Source of the DNA: JAOAPY01 sp038237475
Lineage (GTDB): Bacteria > Acidobacteriota > Blastocatellia > Pyrinomonadales > Pyrinomonadaceae
Reading direction: 5' to 3'
Length of the DNA stretch: 64,000 bases
NCBI GenBank assembly: GCA_038237475.1
Contig: JBBRYS010000002.1
Coordinates: 248,001-312,000, forward strand
Shown here: positions 8,961-17,900 of the stretch, one piece after another
How positions within the stretch are numbered: position 1 is the first letter of the stretch
Layout of the letters: each line of letters begins with the position of its first letter
Position numbers and translations under genes: made by a program
The notes under the pieces: generated by a model
Told to the model about the DNA's origin: nothing
Databases searched by the model: none
The model's input: only the letters and a program-made list of their open reading frames with translations

Positions 8961-9347
8961 TTAGTGTCCGATGGTTTGAGGGGGTGTCACAAATTCCGCG
9001 AGGAGTGCAAGCGCTTCGTGTTCGTCTTTGGCGAGCGCAACATGACGGGTCAACCCGAGCATCTCGAATAATTGAACTGTTTCCGAGTTAACATCGGAAA
9101 AGATCAACTGCGCGCCGCTTTTCTCAGCTACGTCAATCACACCGAGAAGAATCGAGACTCCGATACTGTTAACCAGCTCAGTACCGCGAAAATCGATCAC
9201 GAGAGTTTGACAACCCGATTCCAATTGCCGCTTACACTCGCGCTCAATTCGCTCACCACTCAATTTGTTTAGGTAGCCGCTGGCGTAAATCACTGCCGCC
9301 GTTCCTACACACCGCGACTGCACCAATAGGCTGGCTGCATCTGTCAC
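8961..9347 (-). CDS. STAS-domain anti-sigma-factor antagonist
   Basis: 128-residue single STAS domain of the SpoIIAA/RsbV class. The hallmark loop reads LVNSIGVSILLGVID; the Ser in NSIG aligns with the phosphorylated Ser58 of SpoIIAA, so regulation by phosphorylation is possible. It starts at GTG with GGGAG eight bases upstream. It follows the gene encoding an RsbW-like domain and precedes the HD-GYP gene. Known biology: such proteins bind an HATPase anti-sigma partner and release its target. Inference: the partner is the 752-residue neighbour. No sigma factor is encoded in the window, so the output is unknown. Confidence 0.92.
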   Translation of the reverse strand: MTDAASLLVQSRCVGTAAVIYASGYLNKLSGERIERECKRQLESGCQTLVIDFRGTELVNSIGVSILLGVIDVAEKSGAQLIFSDVNSETVQLFEMLGLTRHVALAKDEHEALALLAEFVTPPQTIGH

Positions 9348-9374
9348 TTAGTGCTCCCTTCCAAATATATTCAG

Positions 9375-9401
9375 CCGGCACAAAGAGGAACGATGTGCCG
9401 G
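9375..9401 (-). promoter_or_regulatory. Perfect 8-bp inverted repeat inside the signalling operon
   Basis: CCGGCACA and TGTGCCGG are separated by 11 bases in the 105-base gap between the ATPase/HATPase gene and the STAS gene. It could be an attenuating or processing hairpin, or an operator. No T-run follows the stem. Confidence 0.45.
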
Positions 9402-9452
9402 GCTCAATTCAAAATGTCGGGTGTGATCAACTATCAGTACCTGCTGAAATGC

Positions 9453-11711
9453 TCAAACTCGCAGGTACTTCGTCATGCGGAGGCTGGTGCCTTCATCGAC
9501 GCGTTCGAACTCAACTTCATCCATCAGCGTCTTGATCATTCTGATTCCCAGACCGCGCCGATTCGCGGAAAGCGTCTCGCCTGGACCAGATGCCGCTTCC
9601 TGATCGCCATTTCTCGCCTCAACGCTGACGGGAACTATACCACGGCTGGAAATGGTGATGACCAATTTATCACTTTCGACACGGAACCGTTGATAAATCT
9701 TTCGATCCGGACTGAGGCTATGTTCGGAGGCGTTAATAATTGCCTCAACCACCGCATGTTTGATCTGATTCACCGCTTCCGGGCGGAAGTTCAACCGGCG
9801 AGCAATCTCCTCGACAGTATGGGCAACCAGCAATTCATTATCATCGCCCATGGGCACCACCATCTCAAATTCCGTTACGGGCGCAGTTAGCTGGGTCCGG
9901 TTCGAGTCGTCCAGCCGGGCCGTCAGAAGTTCCATCTGCTGCCGGCTCGAACCATATGCTTCCAATCCAGCCAGCAGATCAGAAGCGGCGGGTGAAAAGC
10001 CTTCTCTCGCAATCAACCAAATGCGCACTGCTGAAAATCCGGATTCACCTGCAATCACTTTCAGTTGCTCGCACCAGAAGCGAGCTACCTCAACCCCTGC
10101 TTCCAATTTCGAATCGATTTCGGCTACCAGCCAGACGACCTGATTGGCTTCGCTGTACTTGCCATCGGTGAAGGCGTGTGCGGCGACGCATCTTTCTTCG
10201 TCGCATAATTCCTGCGCCCCTATGTTAAAGGCTGCGCAGGCAGTAACGTGAATAACCTGTGGCAACCGCAGCAAATTGCTATCAGCTTCCAGACCGCTTG
10301 CGATTTCATCCAGCGTCCCCCCTTTGTAGAGCTCGCTGAAGCGGTGGTAATCAAAGAGAATTTCGGGGACCCGCTGGCAATCGAACCGCGACAACAACCC
10401 GCGCAATCCCAGCGAGGCCGCGCGCCGATAATGACGGGCCATAGTGTGCGGCGCCGCCTTTAATGAGTCGGCGATAGTGTCGGCAACGACCAGGGCTCGA
10501 GGCTCCGACGACAACTCGAGCCGATACCGAATCTTCAGATAGTCGCGCCAAACTAGTGAACCGCCGCCTGCGTTTATGATGCCGCCGTCCTGTGTGATGA
10601 ACTCCAGGGTATGGAGCGTACGTAACATCCGCTCTAATTTATCCGCCTCAAGTTGTAAAGCCTTGCTCCAGGTAGCAAACGAAGCGCGGCGGTCCTCAGA
10701 GTTCCCGGACTCATGAAGCAGCCCAATCAGCGCTCGCCGCAAAACGGGATCGGGGGCCACTTCCTCGAGCAGCGCCAAAAAATGGCGGCCAATTTGGCCT
10801 CCCATCAATTGATCAACGTACAGCTTTTCGCTGACCAGATAAGTCGTGAGAGAAACCTTCATCTCGCCAGCCGCTTGCATGAAGCTGGTGATAAAAAAGG
10901 GGCTGCACTCGAATTGCTGGACCAGTAGATCCCGGACTTCAGCCGAGATGGTAACTCCCTGCCTGAGGGCAACCTGCTCAATCAGCTCGCGACCATCTTC
11001 GTCGGATAACTTATCCAGCCGCAGCACGTCGAGATCAGCAAATTCACATTCTGCAGAGTGGACGGCTGCCAGCATCTGTCGTCTGAGACCGGCAACCAAA
11101 AAGGGCAGGCGCGAACGACTAAGAGAGCGAATCAGCTCATACCGCAGCATAGGTTCATGCTGGGCTTTTTCAAACAGCGCAACGGCGTCGCACATAACAA
11201 ACGTGCGTCCGTGCTGAGGTGGCACCCTTTGCGGCACACTGAGACACCAGCGAATAAGAGCCTTGTCATCATTGCTAAACCGTACGCGATTGTACGTTTC
11301 TACTAAAGCTGAAATCCATTCAGCGTCGGCGGGCGGGGCCAGGGCCAGAATGTCATTGAGTGTCAGCGAAGCCTGGCAAAGGGCCGGCTCATCCCGGCGA
11401 AAGGCAACAAACTGCAAGAGGAAGGTAGTAAGAAAGTCTATGGCCGTGCTGACGGCGGTTGTTTCTTCACGCGGCAGCGCAAAGTAAATAGGAACAACTC
11501 TGCCGTGTTGGTGAAAAATTTCGTCGTAAGCTTGCCGCAGCAACTCCGACACACCGGCCGTGGGTGCCAGCAGCAGCAGCAGTCCCCGGGACTTATCTCC
11601 CTCCGGCTGCGCCACTATGCGACGCAGTTCGTCGCTTCGCCCGACGAATTCTCTGCGCTCGACACGACCAAGCACGCGCCGAATCTCTGCGTTGGATTTC
11701 TCAGTGCTCAT
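9453..11711 (-). CDS. Degenerate P-loop ATPase fused to RsbW-like HATPase domain
   Basis: 752-residue protein of unusual build. The N-terminal half resembles an AAA/STAND ATPase (EFVGRSDELRRIV near the start). Its P-loop reads APTAGVSELL and lacks the Lys-Ser/Thr of Walker A; a Walker-B-like strand TFVMCDAVAL remains. The middle is helical with no family I can name. The last 140 residues match the RsbW/SpoIIAB kinase fold: N box VVEAIINASEHS and GLGIRMIKTLMDEVEF. The G1 box, normally DxGxG, reads SSRGIVP, so ATP binding may be weak. Its start abuts the stop of the GGDEF gene. I infer a signal-receiving anti-sigma or scaffold protein that binds the STAS product; kinase activity is doubtful. 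Confidence 0.78.
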   Translation of the reverse strand: MSTEKSNAEIRRVLGRVERREFVGRSDELRRIVAQPEGDKSRGLLLLLAPTAGVSELLRQAYDEIFHQHGRVVPIYFALPREETTAVSTAIDFLTTFLLQFVAFRRDEPALCQASLTLNDILALAPPADAEWISALVETYNRVRFSNDDKALIRWCLSVPQRVPPQHGRTFVMCDAVALFEKAQHEPMLRYELIRSLSRSRLPFLVAGLRRQMLAAVHSAECEFADLDVLRLDKLSDEDGRELIEQVALRQGVTISAEVRDLLVQQFECSPFFITSFMQAAGEMKVSLTTYLVSEKLYVDQLMGGQIGRHFLALLEEVAPDPVLRRALIGLLHESGNSEDRRASFATWSKALQLEADKLERMLRTLHTLEFITQDGGIINAGGGSLVWRDYLKIRYRLELSSEPRALVVADTIADSLKAAPHTMARHYRRAASLGLRGLLSRFDCQRVPEILFDYHRFSELYKGGTLDEIASGLEADSNLLRLPQVIHVTACAAFNIGAQELCDEERCVAAHAFTDGKYSEANQVVWLVAEIDSKLEAGVEVARFWCEQLKVIAGESGFSAVRIWLIAREGFSPAASDLLAGLEAYGSSRQQMELLTARLDDSNRTQLTAPVTEFEMVVPMGDDNELLVAHTVEEIARRLNFRPEAVNQIKHAVVEAIINASEHSLSPDRKIYQRFRVESDKLVITISSRGIVPVSVEARNGDQEAASGPGETLSANRRGLGIRMIKTLMDEVEFERVDEGTSLRMTKYLRV

Positions 11712-13403
11712 CTACAGCCGGCGCCCCATCGCTGGTTCCCGATAAAAAACAATCTTGTTCTTGCCTTTGCTTTTGGCTTCATAAAGAGCGCGATCGGCCG
11801 ACCAAATAATTTGTTCAGCGCCATTGACAGTCTCCGTAAAGGTCGATACGCCAATGCTGATCGTTATGGTCTTGAGCGGTTGTGACTCTGAGTGGGGGAT
11901 GGCTGTCTGCTCAATCCTTTCCCGCATACGTTCAGCGATCACTCCCGCTTCCTGAAGGGAGGTTTGGGGCAGTAACACACAAAATTCCTCCCCTCCGTAG
12001 CGCGAAGCTACGTCGGCGGATCGCAATGTGTTCTTCAATCCGTGAGCCGTCATCTTCAAGGCAAGGTCTCCTGCCTGATGTCCATGCCGATCGTTATAGA
12101 GTTTGAAATCATCGATGTCGATCATGAGGAAACTAAGAGGCTGGGCATAGCGCTTTGAACGATTGACTTCTTCCGACAAACGTTCCTCAAGATAACGACG
12201 GTTGGGCAGGCCGGTCAGCGGATCGGTAATAGACATTAATTGAAACTGCGCCGCCTTCGCCTGCCATTCAGCCCGCTCCAACGCGAGTGCAACCTGAGGC
12301 ACGACGATCTCAAGCAAGGTCAGGTCGACTTCGTTATAGGCTCCCCCACCGGTCTTGTCGGTTACATTCAGAACGCCAATCCGCCGCCCACCGATCGTGA
12401 TCGGATAACTGATAAAGGACCGAGTCTTGTATTGACGTTCGGCCGGCGCGCGCGCGATTCCCGCTGCCTCCATGTCCTTAACGATGAAGGGACGACCGGC
12501 TGCGAGCGTCTCACCAGAGATGCCCTCGCCCAGGCGCATGCTGGAGACGTCCGTGATGGCGGCAGGTATTCCGATCGCTGCTCTCAGGGTTAGTTGGTCG
12601 GTTGCTTCGTCATAGACCAACAGCGAGGCGCGCTCGGCCTGCAGTAGATCCCTGGAATTACTCAATATAGCCAGGTAAGTCTCCTGCGGGTCGCTCGAGC
12701 TGATTTTTTCCAGGAAGTACTGCATCGACTGCGCAAAACGCGATTGATGCAGGACCTGGCTCCGTAGCCGCTCAATCTCCATTTTCATGACCGGCGAGTC
12801 GGTATTTTCGTCATCAGCTTTTTGACGCGCGAGCGAGGTTGTAGCGACTTCTGAATTCTGCAAAGCAAAATCATGAGCGCCTCGTTGCACGTTGCCCGCC
12901 AGTTCACGCACGCGCGCATGGGTGCCGAAGATCACGTTCTCAAAAGTCTCTTCTGCAAATAGCTCACTGAGATCGCCCTGGCGCAGGCGGTCCACCGTAG
13001 CCTTGTAGTCGCTCACCTGCAGAAAAGCCCGGCCTCCGATTATCGCCAGATCTTTTCGCCCGGCTATCTGCACCGGAGCGGCGAAACAATGCAGCCCCGC
13101 GTGACAGCGATAGAACGTTACCTGCCCGGCTGCCTGCGCTCGACTGTGCGCCTGGCCACAATAGGGATCGCAAAGGGATGCATGGCGGCTCGATTGAATA
13201 GCGTGGCAGATTGAATTGTTATTTGACGCCAGCAACTCGGGCGGTTGAACTCCTTCCACCAGTAACAACGAAAGGCTGGCTTGCTCGGCAAATTTTTCCT
13301 GTTGCCTGGCCCATGCCAACGGTGTGATTGGCGTGCCTGAATCACCGATTTCGCGTCGAGGTTCGGGAGAGTTTTTTGCCATTGCGAAATTTATGTGACG
13401 CAT
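11712..13403 (-). CDS. PocR-GAF-GGDEF diguanylate cyclase
   Basis: 563-residue cytoplasmic sensor cyclase. Residues about 30-150 match a PocR ligand-binding domain, with Cys/His-rich text LCDPYCGQAH and FYRCHAGLHCFAAPV. After a helical linker comes a GAF domain (about 240-385: ERASLLVYDEATDQL, GISGETLAAGRPFIVKD). The GGDEF domain follows (SITDPLTGLPNRRYLEER, IDIDDFKLYNDRHGH, RYGGEEFCVLLP). The GGEEF active site is intact, and RSAD five residues before it forms an RxxD inhibitory site, so c-di-GMP should feed back. Two ATG starts seven codons apart are possible, neither with a clear ribosome site. First gene of the signalling operon; ends directly at the next start. Confidence 0.93.
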   Translation of the reverse strand: MRHINFAMAKNSPEPRREIGDSGTPITPLAWARQQEKFAEQASLSLLLVEGVQPPELLASNNNSICHAIQSSRHASLCDPYCGQAHSRAQAAGQVTFYRCHAGLHCFAAPVQIAGRKDLAIIGGRAFLQVSDYKATVDRLRQGDLSELFAEETFENVIFGTHARVRELAGNVQRGAHDFALQNSEVATTSLARQKADDENTDSPVMKMEIERLRSQVLHQSRFAQSMQYFLEKISSSDPQETYLAILSNSRDLLQAERASLLVYDEATDQLTLRAAIGIPAAITDVSSMRLGEGISGETLAAGRPFIVKDMEAAGIARAPAERQYKTRSFISYPITIGGRRIGVLNVTDKTGGGAYNEVDLTLLEIVVPQVALALERAEWQAKAAQFQLMSITDPLTGLPNRRYLEERLSEEVNRSKRYAQPLSFLMIDIDDFKLYNDRHGHQAGDLALKMTAHGLKNTLRSADVASRYGGEEFCVLLPQTSLQEAGVIAERMRERIEQTAIPHSESQPLKTITISIGVSTFTETVNGAEQIIWSADRALYEAKSKGKNKIVFYREPAMGRRL

Positions 13404-13699
13404 TTAGAAATGGGGCGAATAGGCTTCGCATGGCCAACAACACCGAGGGGTGCAATTATTTAAGGCTGACCCGGGCGGGGTGTCACTTCTGGGCCGAAGC
13501 GCCACCTCAGTTTTGAACGAATGCCAGTATATACAATCGATCTACTGGCGAAAAACATGCAGATGCAATGGAAACTTAAGGAAACCACAACTTACCTAAG
13601 GGATATATGCCTAATGCGAGGCGGATTTCATGCGTAGCCGAAAGAAATCGGGAGGAAAAGTGTGGCGCATTCCCAAATTTTGAAATTGCCAGAGTTTCG
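13404..13699. other. Intergenic region upstream of the GGDEF operon
   Basis: This 296-base gap separates the end of the ABC transporter operon from the first signalling gene, both on the minus strand. It must hold the terminator of one and the promoter of the other, but I cannot pick a convincing -35/-10 pair or terminator hairpin. No coding frame on either strand looks real. Confidence 0.6.
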
Positions 13700-14794
13700 T
13701 CAGCTTTCGGCAATGCTCGGAAGGAATTCGCTATCCGGAAGGCCGGGAGCCTCTCCAGCAGGCACCTGATGGATATCCGGCAGCGCCGGGCTGATTCTCA
13801 AGCATGCCGCAAAGTGATCTTTCTTGATCTCCACCAGTTCCGGCTCAACTTCCCGGCAGACCTGAATGGCATACGGACAGCGCGTGTGAAAACGACATCC
13901 GGATGGAGGATTCAATGGCGAGGGCACGTCACCTTCGAGAACGATCCGCCGGCGCTGAGCTTCGATCACCGGATCGGGTACCGGAACCGCGGAAATCAAC
14001 GCCCTGGTGTAGGGCATTAATGGGTCGTCATAAATGGTCCGGGCTCCTGTTATCTCGACGAGTTTACCCAGGTACATCACGGCCACTCGATCGGACACGT
14101 GTCTGATGGCGCGAAGGTCGTGAGAGATGAAAAGATAGGTCAGGTTCTTCTCGCGCTTGAGCCGTTCCAGCAGATTCATGATCTGCGCCTGGATCGAAAC
14201 ATCAAGGGCCGAGATCGGTTCATCCGCGACAATGAAATCCGGATCCACAGCCAGCGCGCGAGCGATACCTATTCGCTGCCTTTGCCCTCCGGAAAATTCA
14301 TGCGGGTAACGCTTGACGAAACGTCTGCTGAGTCCAACTGTCTCCATTAACTCCTGAACGCGGCGCTCTGCGTCCCGGCCACTGGCGAGTTTGAACGTAC
14401 TCAAAGGTTCGCCGATGATCTGGCCGACTGTCATGCGGGGATTGAGGGAAGCATAGGGATCCTGAAATATGACCTGGAGGTGCCGGCGCTCTTCGCGCAT
14501 CTGTTTGCTGGAGAGTGCAGCGAGATCCTGCCCGCGGTAAAGCACCTGGCCTGCGGTAGGTTCAGTGAGACGAAGAATGGCCCTGCCCAGCGTCGTTTTT
14601 CCGCAGCCTGACTCTCCCACCAGCCCAAGTGTTTCGCCTTTGAGAATATCGAGAGTGACTCCATCTACAGCCTTAACTACGCGATTTCCTGCCTTGAAAT
14701 GCACTTTCAAATCACGGACGGATAGCAGCGGTTCGCCGGCAGGTGAACTCACGAGAGGAGTAGCGGCAGGCATTAGGTTCGCGGGATCTGTCAT
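13700..14794 (-). CDS. Oligopeptide/dipeptide ABC transporter ATP-binding protein (OppF/DppF-like)
   Basis: Cytoplasmic ATPase energising peptide uptake. Walker A GESGCGKTTLGR, Q-loop region IFQDPYASLNPR, signature SGGQRQRIGIARAL and Walker B FIVADEPISALDVS are intact. The C-terminal oligo_HPY segment has GCRFHTRCPYAIQVC. I place the start at the ATG at 14794, which overlaps the stop of the preceding ATPase gene (ATGA); the frame stays open upstream, but that would overlap the neighbour by over 100 bases. With this start it has 364 residues. Last gene of an A-B-C-D-F type operon. Opp versus Dpp specificity is not determined by the sequence. Confidence 0.94.
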   Translation of the reverse strand: MTDPANLMPAATPLVSSPAGEPLLSVRDLKVHFKAGNRVVKAVDGVTLDILKGETLGLVGESGCGKTTLGRAILRLTEPTAGQVLYRGQDLAALSSKQMREERRHLQVIFQDPYASLNPRMTVGQIIGEPLSTFKLASGRDAERRVQELMETVGLSRRFVKRYPHEFSGGQRQRIGIARALAVDPDFIVADEPISALDVSIQAQIMNLLERLKREKNLTYLFISHDLRAIRHVSDRVAVMYLGKLVEITGARTIYDDPLMPYTRALISAVPVPDPVIEAQRRRIVLEGDVPSPLNPPSGCRFHTRCPYAIQVCREVEPELVEIKKDHFAACLRISPALPDIHQVPAGEAPGLPDSEFLPSIAES

Positions 14795-15810
14795 AAAGTC
14801 ACACTCGATTCCGCTCGAGACTCCTCGAAGACGTCGGCGGCAAAGTGACAAAGCGAATGATGTTCCGGATTCAACTGGACGAACGGCGGAAACTCGCGGC
14901 GGCAAATCTCAGCGACGCGATCACAGCGCGGCGCAAACGGACAACCGGATCCGAGATGTGCGACGTCCGGAGGCAATCCCGGTATTTGATAGAGCTGGCC
15001 CTGCTCAGCACTAGGATCCGGCACGGACTTCAGCAGCCCTTTCGTATAGGGGTTGCCCGGCCTGGCAAAAATCTCTCGGGTGGGCGCCTGCTCGAAAATT
15101 TTGCCCGCATACATCACGACGACATAATCCGTCATTCCGGCCACGACTCCGAGATCATGGGTGATGAGAATAACGCTGGTGCCTGTCTCGTGCTTGAGCT
15201 TTTTGATGAGCTCGAGAATTTGTGCCTGAATGGTGACATCGAGCGCAGTGGTTGGCTCGTCAGCAATCAACAACTCAGGCTGGCACGAGAGGGCCATGGC
15301 GATCATTACGCGTTGCCTCATACCGCCGGAGAATTCATGTGGATAGTCTTCAACCCGTGACCGTGCATCGGGAATCCCGACCGTCTCCAACATCCTGATA
15401 GCGTGTTCGTACGCTTGAGATTTACTGTATCCCAGGTGCAGCCGGGTCATCTCCATCAGCTGCTTTGAAATCTTCATAAAAGGATTCAACGAGGTCATTG
15501 GATCCTGGAAGATCATCGAGATGCGACGGCCGCGTATCTTGCGCACTTCTGCTTCGGGCAACTGAAGCAAATCCACGCCGGCAAAAATAATCTCCCCACT
15601 CACAATCCGTCCTGGTGGATCTGGGATGAGCCGGATAATCGATAGATTAGTTACTGATTTCCCCGAACCTGACTCGCCTACAATTCCCAGAGTTTCCCCG
15701 CGCCGCAGTTCAAAGCTGACGCCGTCGACAGCCTTGACCAGGCCGTCTTCAGTTTTGAAGTACGTGCACAAATCTTTAACTGTCAGTAAAGCGCTGTTAG
15801 CGGTGGTCAT
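14791..15810 (-). CDS. Oligopeptide/dipeptide ABC transporter ATP-binding protein (OppD/DppD-like)
   Basis: Partner ATPase of the peptide importer, 339 residues. Walker A GESGSGKSVTNLS, IFQDPMTSLNPF, signature SGGMRQRVMIAMAL, Walker B LLIADEPTTALDVT and the H-loop LITHDLGVVAG are all present. The C-terminal extension contains GCPFAPRCDRVAEIC, the usual oligo_HPY Cys-containing motif. Its stop overlaps the next ATPase start by four bases. It follows the OppC-like permease gene by about 50 bases. Confidence 0.95.
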   Translation of the reverse strand: MTTANSALLTVKDLCTYFKTEDGLVKAVDGVSFELRRGETLGIVGESGSGKSVTNLSIIRLIPDPPGRIVSGEIIFAGVDLLQLPEAEVRKIRGRRISMIFQDPMTSLNPFMKISKQLMEMTRLHLGYSKSQAYEHAIRMLETVGIPDARSRVEDYPHEFSGGMRQRVMIAMALSCQPELLIADEPTTALDVTIQAQILELIKKLKHETGTSVILITHDLGVVAGMTDYVVVMYAGKIFEQAPTREIFARPGNPYTKGLLKSVPDPSAEQGQLYQIPGLPPDVAHLGSGCPFAPRCDRVAEICRREFPPFVQLNPEHHSLCHFAADVFEESRAESSVTL

Positions 15811-15860
15811 GAATCTTTTCGATGAACCTTTTCTTATTTATGGGTGGCAGTTTGTTTTTA

Positions 15861-16883
15861 TTACGTGCGCATTTGTGGATCGAGGGCATCCCGCAGACCG
15901 TCTCCCAGGAAATTCAGCGAGAACAAAGTTAACGCCATCGTCAGTCCGGGAAAGATAAGCTGCCAGGGGAAAATAGCAATGTTTTGAATGCCCTCGGCGG
16001 CGAGACTGCCCCACGATGCAAGGGGCGGCTGCACGCCAAACCCCAGAAACGAAAGGAAAGCCTCGCTGAGCATGACCTGGGGAATAGTCAGCGTCGCATA
16101 GACAATCACAGGCCCCAGAGTATTCGGAACCACGTGACGAAGGATGATGCGCGTAGTTGAGACACCGGTGGCGCGCGCCGCCAGCACAAACTCTTGGTTC
16201 TTAAGTGACAGCACTTGCCCGCGCACGATGCGAGCCATGGTCAGCCAGGACACCGAGCCCAGCGCGACAAAAAGCAGAACCAATTGGCCCAGTGGCGTGC
16301 TGCTGCGAAACATCGCCAGCAGGACAATTACCAAAATGATATACGGAAGCGAATAGAGCACATCCACCAGGCGCATCATCCAACTATCAACCCGCCCGCC
16401 GATAAATCCCGCTATGGCACCATAGCCAACTCCAATCAGCAGCGAGACGAGAGTAGAAATAACGCCTACCATCAGCGAAATTCGACCACCCAGCAGCACT
16501 CGCGCCAGCAAGTCGCGGCCTGAATTATCAGTTCCCATGGGATGCGTCCACGAGAATTTACCATCCGCTGACCTGAAGGGTGGAATGGACTTGATCAGTG
16601 TTACATCGGGCGGAATATAGTCATAGGTGAAGCCAGTTGCCGCTTTAACAATTGGTGGGCCAAGCAATGAGACAACAGTGATCAGCAGCACTACCACCAG
16701 GCCGAAGACAGCCAACCTATTTTTCAATAGACGGCGCCACGCATCTCTCGCTAATGACGTACCAACTATGTACTCGTCCTCACCAGCTACGTGTACTTCA
16801 TCGCCGGCCAACACCATTTCGCGAGGCAAGCTGATCAGCTCCCGCTCGGTTGGCTTATTATTGAAATCCGGTTCTTCGTTCAT
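15861..16883 (-). CDS. Peptide ABC transporter permease (OppC/DppC-like)
   Basis: Inner-membrane permease of 340 residues. A soluble N-terminus of about 50 residues leads to a first helix (LAVFGLVVVLLITVVSLLGP). A periplasmic loop with HPMGTDNSGRDLLARVLLG, a family hallmark, precedes five further helices. The EAA-type loop for ATPase contact is near LAARATGVSTTRIILRHVVPN. The C-terminus NFLGDGLRDALDP is typical of the OppC family. It starts 15 bases after the OppB-like gene. Confidence 0.95.
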   Translation of the reverse strand: MNEEPDFNNKPTERELISLPREMVLAGDEVHVAGEDEYIVGTSLARDAWRRLLKNRLAVFGLVVVLLITVVSLLGPPIVKAATGFTYDYIPPDVTLIKSIPPFRSADGKFSWTHPMGTDNSGRDLLARVLLGGRISLMVGVISTLVSLLIGVGYGAIAGFIGGRVDSWMMRLVDVLYSLPYIILVIVLLAMFRSSTPLGQLVLLFVALGSVSWLTMARIVRGQVLSLKNQEFVLAARATGVSTTRIILRHVVPNTLGPVIVYATLTIPQVMLSEAFLSFLGFGVQPPLASWGSLAAEGIQNIAIFPWQLIFPGLTMALTLFSLNFLGDGLRDALDPQMRT

Positions 16884-16898
16884 TTAGCCAGACACCAA

Positions 16899-17822
16899 TT
16901 AATACCTGATCCTCGGATCGAGATAGGCGTAAGCAATATCCACGAGCAAATTCATTATTAAAAGAGTGATCGCGATGAAAGCGACAATGCCAATTATCAG
17001 CGGCTCGTCGCGATTCAAGGCTGCCTGAATGAAGTAGTTGCCCAAACCCGGCAAGGCGAAGATGCGCTCAACCACCACGGTACCCGTCAGCAGGAAGGCC
17101 AGTGCCGGACCCGTAAACGAAACAACCGGCATCAAGCCTGCCCGCAACGCATGCCGGATCACTACATCGCGTTCGCGCAGGCCCTTCGAGCGCGCCGTGC
17201 GAATGTAATCAGAACGCAGCACCTCCAACATCCCGGCGCGCGTAAGCCTCGCAATGTACGCCATGTAGATGCCCGACAGGGTCAGAACAGGAAGTATTAC
17301 GCTCGTGCTCCAAACACCTTCCCAACGGGCCGGCGGCAGCCAGTAGAGCCAGAGCGAAAACACCATCACCAGCAGCGGCCCGACAACAAAATTGGGAATG
17401 GAGATCCCAAGCATCGAGAGGGCCATCGAGGCATAGTCCCACCCTGAGTTTTGCTTCAGTGCAGCGATCGAACCGAGAGTAATGCCAACGCTAAGTGCGA
17501 GCAGATAAGCAAGTAAGCCTATCGAGGCTGAAACCGGCAAGGAGCGCGCAATGATCGCGTTGACCGATTGCCCCTGGTATTTCAGCGAGATGCCAAAATC
17601 AAGATGCCGCACGATGGGCCACATCGTTTTCGCGTACTGCACATACCAGGGTTTATTGAGGCCGTAAGTCTCCCTGATGTTTTCGCGGATCGCACGCGGG
17701 ATCGCTCTTTCGCCGGTGTAGAAATTTCCCGGGGCAAGTCTGACCAACCCCCAGGTCAAGGTTATTACAACCATGATCGTGGGGAGGGTAATCAGGAGGC
17801 GCCGAATAATGAATCGAAACAT
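16899..17822 (-). CDS. Peptide ABC transporter permease (OppB/DppB-like)
   Basis: Inner-membrane permease, 307 residues, with six predicted helices. The N-terminus FIIRRLLITLPTIMVVITLTWG and the loop TARSKGLRERDVVIRHALR (the EAA-type ATPase contact) are standard for OppB. The C-terminus ends with a helix and YLDPRIRY, also typical. It follows the binding-protein gene by about 80 bases and pairs with the OppC-like subunit. Confidence 0.95.
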   Translation of the reverse strand: MFRFIIRRLLITLPTIMVVITLTWGLVRLAPGNFYTGERAIPRAIRENIRETYGLNKPWYVQYAKTMWPIVRHLDFGISLKYQGQSVNAIIARSLPVSASIGLLAYLLALSVGITLGSIAALKQNSGWDYASMALSMLGISIPNFVVGPLLVMVFSLWLYWLPPARWEGVWSTSVILPVLTLSGIYMAYIARLTRAGMLEVLRSDYIRTARSKGLRERDVVIRHALRAGLMPVVSFTGPALAFLLTGTVVVERIFALPGLGNYFIQAALNRDEPLIIGIVAFIAITLLIMNLLVDIAYAYLDPRIRY

Positions 17823-17900
17823 TTATCGTTGAGATTCCCGCGCTCGAGTTCCCGCTCCAAAACAAATTGCCACAATCGAATCTTCTGACTCAGACCAAAC

